Source: Nageia nagi
Taxonomy: Eukaryota; Pinophyta
Direction: 5' to 3'
Length of the DNA stretch: 64,000 nt
Assembly: GCA_050084985.1 (NCBI GenBank)
Contig: JBITNC010000001.1
Span: 147,250,001 to 147,314,000 of the forward strand
Shown: positions 23,687 through 33,960 of the stretch, in pieces
Position numbering within the stretch: the first letter of the stretch is position 1
Layout: every line of letters begins with the position of its first letter
Notes under the pieces: model-generated
What the model was told of the DNA's origin: nothing
The model's input: only the letters and a program-made list of their open reading frames with translations
Databases searched by the model: none
Program-made: the position numbers and the translations under genes

Positions 23687-26600
23687 ATGGAACAGCTCCA
23701 GTTATTCTTGCGTAGTCTTTCAAAAGGGGATTTGGATAAATTATTGGTAGAAATCAGACATGATGATTCGGAGGGATCCGGAGGAATGCAACATAGCACT
23801 GAGGGTGACAATAGTAATGTTCAGGCCACAATGGAAGGTATGCAAAGGTAGATAGATAGATTGACAAGGAGATCAGCTCCGCCTAACGAGTCTTTCGAAT
23901 TCGGTAGTCCTTTATGTGGTGACATTCGTAGGCATATGCCCCCAGCCGACTACATTAAGCCAAAATTTAGTAAGTTCAATGGTGGAGGAGATCCAAGGAG
24001 ACATATACAAGGATTTAAGGATGAATGTGAACTCACAATTGGTATAGACCAAAGATTGCAGGCTAAATTCTTCCCCCAGAGCTTGGAAGGAGATGCACGA
24101 GAATGGTTCTATGGCTTACCTGAAGGGTCCATTACATCATTTGCAGAATTCAGTGATTTGTTTCTGGAGCAATATAAGCATAACATCAAGAAGGAGGTTA
24201 TGCTATCAGATTTATGTGCTACTAAACAGGACAGTGATGAGCAACTGGATAAATTCGTTGTAAGGTCTAAAAAGACATGGCAGCAGGTAAAGACCAAGTT
24301 AACAGAAAAAGAGGTAAATAACATTTTTAAAGAAGCTGTTATATTGCCCCTACAATCACATGTTATTGATTATACACATCTCACATTTTTTGATATGACG
24401 TATAAACTGTTAGAGAAAGAAAAAGTCCTTGTGAAGCTAGGGCTTGTAAAGTATAGCAATGGTGATAAGGTTAAAGCAGAAGATGAGAGACCGCAATCGT
24501 CAAAGAAGGAGAAAACTATTCATGTGGTTGAGAAGACAAATGTGATGAAAGAGAGGAAATTTGTGAAATTTCCCATACCGCCAAGGTATATCTTAAAAGA
24601 TCTTATGGCAAAAGGATTATTACAACCTTTACCAAAGCAGGAAGAAGATCCTACAGTAGAAAGACCTCCTTGGTATAAGGAAGATAGATATTGCGAATAC
24701 CATCAGACTAAGGGCCATACTACAAATGGGTGTATAAGCCTTAGGGATAGGGTACAGAAACTCATAGAAGAAGGATTTTATGTGTGTCCAGCAAAAGTCC
24801 AGAATGTGGAGGTAGAGCAACATGTCAATGTAATCTTCCATGAGGATGTTTGTGCGGCACTTACAAGAGGGAGAGCTAGGGAAATGGTTGATCCAGTTAC
24901 CTGCAGGAGGGAGTTACCGAAAGATCCTAGAAGTTTTGATTTGATTGAGCAATTAAAGAGTACACAAGCTAAGGTTAGTCTTTTTGAGTTACTTCAGATT
25001 TCAGCACCTCATAGGGAGATGATGAATCAAGTTTTTAGGAATAGTCAGATAGATCGAAATATTTCTGTTGCTGCTTTTGCAGAAAAAGCAGAGATTTGGA
25101 GTAAAGGGGAAGTTATTGCATTTAACCCTAGGGAAAAGCCTAGTAAGGACATCACTAAGTTCCATTCACCTTTGTTCATAGAAGTGAATGTCTTTGGAAT
25201 AACAGTTAAGAGGTCATTGATAGATAGTGGGGCAGCCCTAAATATTACTACTACTCACTTGTTGGAACAATTCGATCCAGATATGCTACCTCCAAGGGAA
25301 GAAACTACCATGAGAGTTAAAGGATTTGATGGTATACCTAGAAAATGTACAGGAACTATCACACTACCGATTAAGGTTGGTAATAAAGTGATTGATACTC
25401 TATTTTATATCACGGAAGGAAAACCTTCATTCAACTTTATTCTTGGAAGACCTTGGATAGATGATATGGATGGAGTGGCATCGACATTACATAGGTGTTT
25501 TAAATTCTGTTTTGAGGGGAATGTTTATAAGGTTGAGGCAGATGAGCAGATGGCCAAGCAATGTAACCTTGTCCTCCCAAAGAGACTGGTTCCATGTGAT
25601 GTGGAAGATAATACCCTTCAAGCTAGGAATGATCAGGTTTACAGGAAAGCATTACAGAAAATTAACGTGATGGATATTGGGATTGGTTCATACGTTATCT
25701 CAAATGTCAATGAAATTAGTTCGGACGGAAACTTCACTGAACAACAGCAAGATAAAGAAGAAGAACGCCCACATTCTTTTCCCACGATAGAGGACCGCCA
25801 ACGGTTCTTTTCTAAGGAAAAAGTAGAGAAGGACCAGTCAAGTATAATTCCGTATCAGGGTGGTGATCACGATTGTCAGGACGGAATCCCAGAAATGGTG
25901 CAGATCGACGAGTGGGTAAGCAGTTGTTATGTTATTGATTGTGAGATTGATGAGGAAGATGCTATACATACTATAGATCTATTTCAAAATGATGATGTCT
26001 TTCTAGAAACATTAGGGGCTAGAACAGAATATCCAGTAAGACATGAGAAGAGAGTTCAAACGCATTTGCTAGATATACATGCTTGTTTCAAGGAATCCAG
26101 AGATGAAAAGATTGAAGGGTTGGGAGAATTACCATTTCCTTCGACATCAGAAGCCGAGGTTACTTGGTTGAATGAAGAAATTGGAGAAGTTAATATCGGC
26201 TCTCAAGAGACACCACAAATACTAAAAATAGGTAAGCTTCTTGAGGCATCATTGCAGAATGAATTAGTTCAGTCTTTTCACGATTATTCCAAGTTATTTG
26301 CATGGTCTTACAAAGATATGCCAGGATTAGATGAGAATTTTGTGGTTCATAACCTGGTAGTTGAAAAGGGGGCAATCCCTATAAAACAAGAGCCATGGAA
26401 AATGCCTTTTCAGATTTCATTGCTTGTAAAGAAGGAAACAGAGAAATCGCTAGAAGTTGGATTCATAAGATCCATAAACTACTCAGAATGGATGGCTGAT
26501 GTAGTTCCAGTTAAGAAGCCTACAGCAGGATATGAGATGTTGTCATTTATGCATAGCTTTTCGGGATATAATCAGATTAAAATCAAAGAAAATAATCAAC

Positions 26601-26713
26601 ATAAAATAGCTTTTAGAACACCCTGGGGCAACTGTTGCTACAAGGTAACCTCGTTTGGTCTCAATCTGGAATCCGGGGGTGATTCGCAGGGACCTAATTT
26701 TTATGGTTTTTGA
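23687..26713 (+). CDS. Gag-protease-truncated RT polyprotein of element C
   Basis: The likely start is the ATG at 23,687 (MEQLQLFLRSLSKGDL). An in-frame TAG at 23,849-23,851 interrupts, probably CAG changed to TAG, and the frame then stays open to the stop at 26,711-26,713. Residues are counted from 23,861. Gag core: about 35-185 (FNGGGDPRRHIQGFKDE, EGDAREWFYGLPEGSI). Zinc-knuckle-like box: about 277-300 (CEYHQTKGHTTNGC). Protease: about 450-560, with SLIDSGAALN and FILGRPWIDD. RT start: about 825-950. Within RT, the segment that normally follows VVPVKKP is missing in frame (roughly 35 residues), and the reading dies just after SFGLN, so the YxDD box, RNase H and integrase are absent. Gag and protease could form particles; copying would need a partner element. 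Confidence 0.88.
25762..25807 (+). other. Dyad motifs inside the coding frame
   Basis: AGAACGCCCACATTCT (25,762-25,777) and GGACCGCCAACGGTTC (25,792-25,807) resemble the LTR dyads, spaced 30 bases apart. They lie in the linker between protease and RT, where protein constraint is low. A weaker third start (GGACCAGTC) lies at 25,831. Confidence 0.45.
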
Positions 26714-26729
26714 AAAATCTTCAAGAAAA

Positions 26730-26798
26730 GGACCGCCTGCGGTCTTAGCTGAAGACCGTCAGCGTTCTAAGTCAGTAAGAAAGGACCACCTACGGTCC
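26730..26798 (+). other. Triad of GGACCGC-NN-GCGGTCC dyads after the frame
   Basis: GGACCGCCTGCGGTCT (26,730), AGACCGTCAGCGTTCT (26,753) and GGACCACCTACGGTCC (26,783) follow the stop codon by 17-70 bases. Each is a 7-base-arm dyad with a 2-base centre, with mismatches explained by C to T or G to A changes. They mark the start of the 3' untranslated region. Confidence 0.6.
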
Positions 26799-26904
26799 TT
26801 TATCTAGAAAATCAGTTTATTGAAGTATTACGAGTGCATCATAGATGTTTGATCAACGATATATCCAGGAGAATATTGCTTTGAGTTTTTATGTTTGTAG
26901 ACTT

Positions 26905-27262
26905 GCGTGATCAGATTACCATGCTTATGAGTGGAGTCCAGCTCCCATAGTCAGCTCATCATGTGCTTATGAGTGGAGTCCAGCTCCCGTGATCAGATTA
27001 CCATGCTTGTGAGAGGAGTCTAGCTCCCATGATCAGATTATCATGCTTGTGAGAGGAGTCCAGCTCCCATAGTCAGCTTATCAGGTGCTTATCATGTGAC
27101 TATGAGTGGAGTCCAGCTCCCATAGTCAGCTTATCAGGTGCTTATCATGTGGCTATGAGTGGAGTCCAGCTCCCATAGTCCGATTATCATGTGCTTATGA
27201 GTGGAGTTCAGCTCCCATTATCAGCTTATCATGCTTCTTGGTGGAGTGTTAGCTCCGTCAGT
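26905..27262 (+). repeat. Minisatellite 1 in the 3' region of element C
   Basis: Eight units are anchored on GTGGAGTCCAGCTCCC, at 26,931, 26,973, 27,013, 27,053, 27,106, 27,159, 27,201 and 27,241. Spacing is 40-42 bp, with two units of 53 bp that carry an extra GCTTATCATGTG-type insert. Tandem arrays between pol and the 3' LTR are known from Tat/Ogre elements. Confidence 0.9.
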
Positions 27263-27740
27263 TTATCACTTGTTTTGCAGAGTTCGGTTCTTATGTGACT
27301 GCAGCCAGTGTGAAGGCTCAGTTGTGTGGAACTTAGCTCTCCCCCATTAGCTTATCATTGTTTTGCAGAGTTCGGTTCTTCGGCAATTGGAGTACACCTC
27401 TTGATGTGAGGGCTCAGTTGTGTGGATACTTAGCTCTCCCATTATCAGCTTATCACTGTTTTGCGGAGTTCGGTTCTTCGGCAACTGCAGTACACCTCTT
27501 GATGCGAGGGCTCAGTTGTGTGGAATTTAGCTCTCACATATCTGCTTATCACTTGTTTTGCGGAGTTCGGTTCTTCGGCAACTGGAGTACACCTCTTGAT
27601 GTGAGGGCTCAGTTGTGTGGATACTTAGCTCTCCCATTATCAGCTTATCACTTGTTTTGTGGAGTTCGGTTCTTCAGCAACTGGAGTACACCTCTTGATG
27701 TGAGGGCTCAGTTGTGTGGATACTTAGCTCTCCCCTGTGT
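27263..27740 (+). repeat. Minisatellite 2 in the 3' region of element C
   Basis: Five units are anchored on AGTTCGGTTCTT, at 27,281, 27,369, 27,467, 27,564 and 27,663 (spacing 88, 98, 97, 99 bp). Each includes CTTAGCTCTCCC and TCAGCTTATCA, which echo minisatellite 1, so the two arrays share ancestry. A 137-residue open frame across it is a by-product of the repeat. Confidence 0.9.
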
Positions 27741-27935
27741 TTGGTTATGGTTATCATGTTTGGTCTTGTGAGTTGATCATGTGTGTTATCATGTCTTGTC
27801 TTGTGAGTTGATCATGTGTGTTATCATATCTTGTCTTGTGAGTTGATCATGTGTGTTATCATGTCTTGTCTTGTGAGTTGATCATGTGTGTTATCATGTC
27901 TTGTCTTGTGAGTTGGTCATATGTGTGGTGATGTG
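27741..27935 (+). repeat. Minisatellite 3, exact 35-bp period
   Basis: AGTTGATCAT anchors occur at 27,771, 27,806, 27,841 and 27,876, and AGTTGGTCAT at 27,911, each exactly 35 bp apart. The units (GTCTTGTGAGTTGATCATGT and following bases) are nearly identical, so this is the most recently expanded array. Sequence from 27,936 to 28,279 is single-copy 3' untranslated region. Confidence 0.92.
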
Positions 27936-28279
27936 GTTTTGTCAAGTTGTCGTCCAGCCGGCATGTGTGGTTAAGTCGTCTGTCCTGTCATTGTTATGTG
28001 TGTTGTCAAGCATGTTGTCTTGGGTCATCAGCATTGCAGCAAGATTATCAGATTATTAGACATATCAGGCTATCACCTTCTACAACAAAACGCAAGGGGC
28101 AAGCATGCCCAAGGTAATATCATAAGGGAGTTTTCTCAACCTATAAGCTTATCATGATGTTGTTTAAATGGTTAGTGTTTATCATTGCTTATCAAAAATT
28201 GCTTGCTATGATGTTGTGTTTTTACTTTGAATGTAAAATCTCAAGTCATCTCATGATTTTTTTTTTCGATTTCACATCC

Positions 28280-28290
28280 AAAGTGGGGCA
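28280..28290 (+). other. Polypurine tract of element C
   Basis: AAAGTGGGGCA lies two bases before the 3' LTR. Tat-group elements typically have a similar AAAGTGGGG tract, which primes plus-strand DNA. Confidence 0.8.
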
Positions 28291-28292
28291 TC

Positions 28293-29149
28293 TGTTAACA
28301 CATAAAAATGATTTTATGCTTTTAAATCAATGAATTAATGAAATATGCTTGGTTTAACTATATGTATTGAATGAATTAAAGTGATAATATCAATGTTTGG
28401 CTTAAATATGAATATAGCATGGGTTATCTTGAATATTGCACAGTTTATCTTGAGTATTGCATGAATTATCTTGTTTATTGGTATGTTTATCTTAAATCTT
28501 GTGAATTAACCTTATTTATGTGGATGCATGCCGACCTATGGGCGGTATTACCTATATCTATATAAATAAGGGATCTAATAGTAAGTCCACAACAACAAGG
28601 ATACACATGATCCCGCGTATGGTCTTGTAAGTGGCTACCCCCTAAGGTATCTCTTGGTACCGCCTACAAGGCTATGGTTTGTGTGCTTCCTTGCGCGAGC
28701 TCTCCTGACAATCTGCGATCAATACTGATATTATACTGCAATCTGAGATATCTATACTGAAGATCTGGACCTAACTGAGAGGTCAAAGCTATCAAAATAA
28801 GGCCACCGACGCTCCTTTGTGAATGGAAGAACACCGCTGGCGCTCTTATACGACTGAAACGGACCGCCCGCGGTCCTCTTTTCACATCTTTGCAGGTCAC
28901 GACGTTGTGGAAAAGGCAGCTTATCATCACTACATCGCCAATCTCAGTATCTTTCGTTGTCAGGTATGTTCCGTGAGGTTAGTACATAAATCACAGTCTT
29001 GTTTGTTACATTTACACTTCTGAATTGATTATATGTTGTTTATTGTTATCTAGAATAAATTGCTACCCGTAGCTAGAATACAGATAATATTGAGTTTGTA
29101 GATAATCACCTATTTACTTATTTGCACTCTCAATTTTTATTTGTAAACA
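28293..29149 (+). repeat. 3' LTR of element C
   Basis: It is 857 bp, begins TGTTAACAC and ends TGTAAACA, and is followed by the CTCCC target duplication. It has the same length and order as the 5' LTR, including the TATA box at 28,559-28,568 and the dyad triad at about 28,801-28,876. Confidence 0.95.
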
Positions 29150-31286
29150 CTCCCTTGTATCTTTTGTGCTCTTGTAGCAAAGCTTATCATTCCTATGAAA
29201 TTTGAATCATCTTGGCTCCATTTATGTATTACTTGCTTTTCACTTAAATATAATGAAATGCTATTAATAGGATATTGAAAAAGTGGGTTTTGGTATATTT
29301 CCAAGTTTTGATTAGGAATTGCAATAGGATTATTCACTAATAACTTCCCATTATCAATTAAGTCTTGGACTATATTTTTTAAAGTTTAGTATTTATTTAA
29401 AGCATGACCCTTTTGATGATGGAAATGTTAGAATTTTTCATTATACCATCTACTTTCCTTACTTATAGGGTTTTTTAGCCTCATTTTAGGAAAAGTAATT
29501 ATTTGATGATCACATAATTTTCATAAAATATCATAAAGAGATTTTGATAAAGGTTTATATTTTCTTTTAGGTTTAAAATATCTTTCAACACTTTGAGATG
29601 ATGATGGTTTCATATATTTTACAATTGAAACATTATTTATTGGTAATTGTCTATTTACTTATTTTATTTGATTTTTTTCTTAGTGTAACCTTCTCACTTC
29701 TTAGTATTTATCTCTCTATATTGGATTTTAACTCTTTCAATAATCATCGATAGAGAGATAACTTATTCAAAGGTTTTATGTTATTGAATCAAAAATGTAC
29801 TTGCAATAGGTCTTAAGAAACTTTGACTGAATAACTTAACCAATTCCTCTTGAGGCAAAGTATAAGGCATAATTGTTAACACCACTCTCTATCATCTAAT
29901 GAAATTAACAATTGATTCATCTAAAAATTATTACAAAATTATGAGGTCAATAATGGAGGCCTTATCTTTTATGTTGATTTTGAAATGTTCTAGAAATAAA
30001 TTTGCTAACTTAGAGTATGATCTGATGCTATATTCTACTAAGTTGTTGTACCAGTCCATTACTTGTCTAGCAAGTATCATAGGAAAGAAATGTAACATTA
30101 ATTCATCATCATTAGAGATTAAATAACTTGAATATTTGAATTTCCTTAGATGTTCTTGAGGACCTTATTTTCCTTTAAATGATTCAATTTTTATAATTTT
30201 AAACTTATAAGGAATTTCTTTCTTTGTAACACTCAGATGAATTGGTTCATTAAAAATTGTCTCATATATTTTTTATTTATCATGCATAGATAACCATTTT
30301 TCTACTTCTTTTAGTCTTTTATATAAATCATCATCCTCTTTTGTTACCTTATCCATTAGTTGATTATGTAAATAGCCAAGGTATTCTTCATGTCTTTGAT
30401 ATGTTTTTTCTATAGGATAGTTTATTTCTTCATATCCTTGAGAAGGTTCATATCAATGTTTTGAGGATGTTTTTACCTCATAATAACCTTCACTATATGG
30501 TGGTGTTGATGTTGGATGTTGATGAGGTGGTTTAATAGATAATTGACATCCTTTTTTCATATCTTGCGATGGAGGAAGATGATATATTTTATGTTCATCT
30601 TGTGTCTTTTTTAATAAGATTGCTTTCTTTTTAGTGAAGTAAGGATCTTGATATATATACACTCCATGGTTCTAAGGAGATAATGATTGTGCCCTAGATG
30701 GTGGTTTATTACTCACCTATAAACCTTGACCAATTCCAACTTGACCTTGATGTTGAATATTTTGCATACTACTATATTGAGGTATATTTGTTACTGGTTG
30801 AGTTTGAGTTTGGTAATGATGTTGAATATTTGACATATTCCTATTTTGAGGTATATTAGGCATAGGTTGAGTTTGAAATTGGTAATGTTTAGTGAATTTG
30901 ATTAGTTTTATTGCTTGTTGAATGGATTGACCCAATACTTGTTGTTGTTGCATATTTTATTATTTAACATTCCTTAGTTTATGCACATTTATTTAAAGTG
31001 CATGTTCTTTCTTATGAGGATAGGGAGGTATTTCTTGCAACTTGAACCCTAATAAGTTTAGTTGAGTTAATTTTCCTTCATTGATTTGTTGAATTATTGC
31101 CAAAGGATATGGGGTATTTGATATTAAGATATGATAAGGATTATCATATACCTTAAATATGTCTCTTGCTTGAGGTATAGGAGTTGCTGAATGTATGGAT
31201 ACCCTTTCATTAAATTCAATGAATAATCTTCTCTTCTTAAGTAATATTGAACTAAACATCCATCTAGAATGTATCATGTAACACAA
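29150..31286 (-). pseudogene. Gag of element B (broken, 3' part displaced by the young insertion)
   Basis: Read on the minus strand from 31,286, the product opens with a 97-residue stretch (MCYMIHSRWMFSSILLKKRR). A Gln/Pro/Asn-rich stretch follows at 30,717-30,953 (QTQPMPNIPQNRNMSNIQHH). The capsid core at about 29,890-30,180 reads GPQEHLRKFKYSSYLISNDD, then FFPMILARQVMDWYNNLV and KLANLFLEHFKINI. A zinc-knuckle-like box near 29,370-29,440 reads HFHHQKGHALNKY then TLKNIVQDLIDNG, with both outer Cys lost. The match to Tat-type gag is clear, although stops break it. It continues past the insertion at 22,738 into the protease part. Confidence 0.75.
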
Positions 31287-33380
31287 TTGTACTTAGGTCT
31301 AAAATAATCCGTTTGCATTATTGTATCAGCTAATTATGCTCTTGAAGGAGGCACTTCATTTCTTCATCATTATGTGGTTCCTTCACTATCTATGATTTAT
31401 CTTCCCTAAAATGTCTTCCATATAGAGAAATACTATGTATATGGGGTGAATATGGAGTTATCCTTTATTGTGTTAAATTTTGTCTAACATATTGTAAATA
31501 ATTATCTAAATGATCCCATTGTACCATGGGGTTTTCATCTCGAGGTGTTTCTTTTCTCGAAATTGCCCAACTAGATCTAAGGTTTCCTCTTTCTTCAAAT
31601 TCATATTCATTATGAGGCTCTTTTTAAGCACTTTGAGAATGAGTTTGGACCATTGTTTATATTATTATTTTTTTTATGTTCTTAAAGAAACTAAAAGCAT
31701 ACATACATCGTATATAGCAATTATTTTTTATCTTTTGGTTTTATGTTTATGAGAAAATAATTTAATGCACACACATACTATATGAACATTTATTTTTATA
31801 ATGTGTTTATCTTCCTTATATTTTTTTATAAATTTAATTAATCTTTATTATGTTAGTGATGTGAATTGTATGTTTTATTCTTCTTAGTTTTCCTAACCTT
31901 GTTTTATCTAGTCAAGCATTTAATCAATGTATATGGTCAATCCTAAGAGGCTATATATGGTTAAGTCATGAATTGGTACTTAAGGTGGTCCCCTTACTAT
32001 AATGGGGCTCAGGGAATGCCATTGAGATCTATCTTAAAGATTAAATCCAAGTATAGTCCCTTTTTTATAGTCTTTTGATAGGAAGTACTAACTTCTAACA
32101 TATGAACCTGGTATTCATCTCCAAGTTTTGCCTTTAAAGATTATTGTATTTTTCAATGCATGCATAAGAATATAAGAATCAATGGTTGGTAATGACATCC
32201 AACTCATTGATGTTAATTTTATAATACTACATAATCATGCAATTTAATAAAACAAAAATGTATATGAATGCAAGCTTTGACTCTCCCAATCATAAATGTC
32301 CATTAACTAAAGTTTTTAACATGATTCAAATAATATTTTTAATTAGTGTGTGTTAATCCAAATCAACCATGATATTCATCACCAAATTAATGAGGTTATT
32401 TAACTAACTTTTAGATGAGGTTCATTCACTCTTCTAGTTATGGAAGTAACTTAATATAGTTTATTACCTCTTCTTATGAATAAGAAGCCTTTAATATGTA
32501 TAAAAATTTATTAATTATATGTTCTTTTCCCCTCTTTGAGTCACATCAACCTTTGACAACCTTAGAACATGGTAAGGGAAGAAAAGTAAGAGTATTAATG
32601 TGAGTGTAAGTTTTAAACCAAATGAAAATTCATTACCTCATTTACTTAATGTTTTTGATCACTTCAAATCACCATAGCTGCAAAAGTGAGAGCATACTTA
32701 GTTAAATAAAAGTAATTTATTGTGAACATACCCACCATATTCACTAGCTATTTAATGTAATATTCTACCATTAACCTAGTTCATTTACTTTAGGTTTATT
32801 AATTATTTTAATGAAGATTTATTAACCCCTTCCAAGTGTGGAAGTAACTTAGTGTTGATTCTTTGACCAAATTATCAAATTTATTTTGATCACCTAAGAT
32901 TGCTTTTCAGCACAAAGGGATAGCATAAGTGGATGAAATAGAAAAAGTTTTTAAAGTGCTTTGTAACTATTCCTACCCAATCAAATAAGTAAATTAAACC
33001 TTAGAACTAATTAATAACATTATTAAATGCATTCTTATATTTACCCTTTCATACATATAATCTAAGAAAAGGAATCATAAATAGGAGGTTCATTCCCACT
33101 TTTCATATTAGATTCCTACATTATGCTTGTTATATTGATGAAAATTAGGGATCTTACCTTTGTTTAGAAAATGATAGCATTCTATTTCAATCATTGATGT
33201 TCCCATTCAATTGTTGATGTATTACACAAAATTATTGGCAATTCTATCAGTGATCCTAGAAAAATATAGAACAACAAAAATCTTAATCAAAAGTTAAAAA
33301 AAATAAGATTCAAAATAAAAATAAGATTGTTAAAAACTAGGATCCCCCTATACTTAATAAATGATGTTGTCTGCATGAAA
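31287..33380 (-). other. Leader region of element B, no gene seen
   Basis: This AT-rich stretch of about 2.1 kb lies between the primer site and the first gag-like frame. Only short chance frames occur. Long leaders are common in Tat-group elements; a decayed upstream ORF cannot be excluded. Confidence 0.5.
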
Positions 33381-33403
33381 GGGCCCTTCTTCTAGCACCA
33401 AAA
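33381..33403 (-). other. Primer-binding site of element B
   Basis: On the minus strand, directly after an LTR ending GGTCAACA and a TTT spacer, the sequence is TGGTGCTAGAAGAAGG. This marks the 5' end of element B's internal region and sets its LTR edge at 33,404. The tRNA was not assigned. Confidence 0.65.
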
Positions 33404-33960
33404 TGTTGACCTAAAAAAGTAACTTGTTAGCAAACAAGACAAATAAACATTAAATACCAATATGTATTTTATTATTCTCTCAAGCAACCTCAAATGTTAC
33501 AAAATGAATCTTTATATTCACCACCTTGCTTTAAGGGCTTTTACAAAATTATTATTTTTGAGCATCTTTGGATTTTAATAGTTTTCAATGATCAATATGT
33601 AGTCATTGGCATCTAGCTTAAAGCACTAGCATTTGAGATCAATTGTTGGCATTTCTGATGCTAAATCTTGATTTTGATTAATCTTCTCTTCTTCTTTGCT
33701 TTAGCTTTGATTATTGATTTTTGATAGTTCTTGCCATAATATACCTTAAATATTTCCACCTTAGCACCTATGGACCCTACACACATGTTAAAATAACATA
33801 TCAAACATACTTATATAAAATATATCATCAACTATTGCACTAACACATATATGAATCTGTGCATAATCAAAATACTCAACTCCACATAAGCTCTAAATGA
33901 ATTTTGATAGAGTAATAGTACTTTGTATTCAGGTCCTTTTATTCATTATTTAAGGTTTAA
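33404..33960 (-). repeat. 5' LTR of element B (right end uncertain)
   Basis: It starts TGTTGACC in plus orientation. A minus-strand TATA-like stretch (TTTATATAAG, about 33,811-33,820) lies about 400 bases from the inner edge, consistent with U3/R. The outer end was not found, and no second copy was recognised to the left of the element. Confidence 0.5.

Larger units (their letters stand above)
22739..29149 (+). mobile_element. Young non-autonomous Tat-type retrotransposon C
   Basis: The two LTRs (22,739-23,595 and 28,293-29,149) are each exactly 857 bp and flanked by the direct repeat CTCCC (22,734-22,738 and 29,150-29,154), a perfect 5-bp target duplication. The layout is LTR, primer site, gag-protease-partial RT frame, three tandem-repeat arrays, polypurine tract, LTR. 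RT is truncated, and RNase H and integrase are absent, so it cannot replicate alone. It inserted into gag of the older element B in the opposite orientation. The long open frame and the few LTR differences show that it is the youngest full element in the window. Tat assignment rests on gag, zinc-knuckle and protease motifs and the 3' repeats. Confidence 0.93.
15300..33960 (-). mobile_element. Old Tat-lineage Ty3/gypsy element B, interrupted by a younger element
   Basis: Read on the minus strand from right to left: LTR starting at 33,404, primer site, leader, gag (31,286 down to 29,150), an interruption by the young element (29,149-22,739), then protease, RT, RNase H, a second RNase H, integrase and an extra coding region down to about 15,300. 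The double RNase H and the gag zinc-knuckle form are marks of the Tat lineage (Ogre/Retand relatives). No left LTR was recognised, so the left limit is only the end of readable coding sequence. The right limit of the LTR is also uncertain. All frames are broken. Confidence 0.75.

Noticed and set aside
27358-27771. 137-codon open frame with internal repeats
   Set aside because: It is a translation of minisatellite 2. Unit lengths (88-99 bp) shift the frame between units, and it lies in the 3' untranslated region of element C.
27741-27935. Regular 35-bp repeats resembling a CRISPR array
   Set aside because: Units are directly adjacent with no unique spacers, and the context is a plant retrotransposon.
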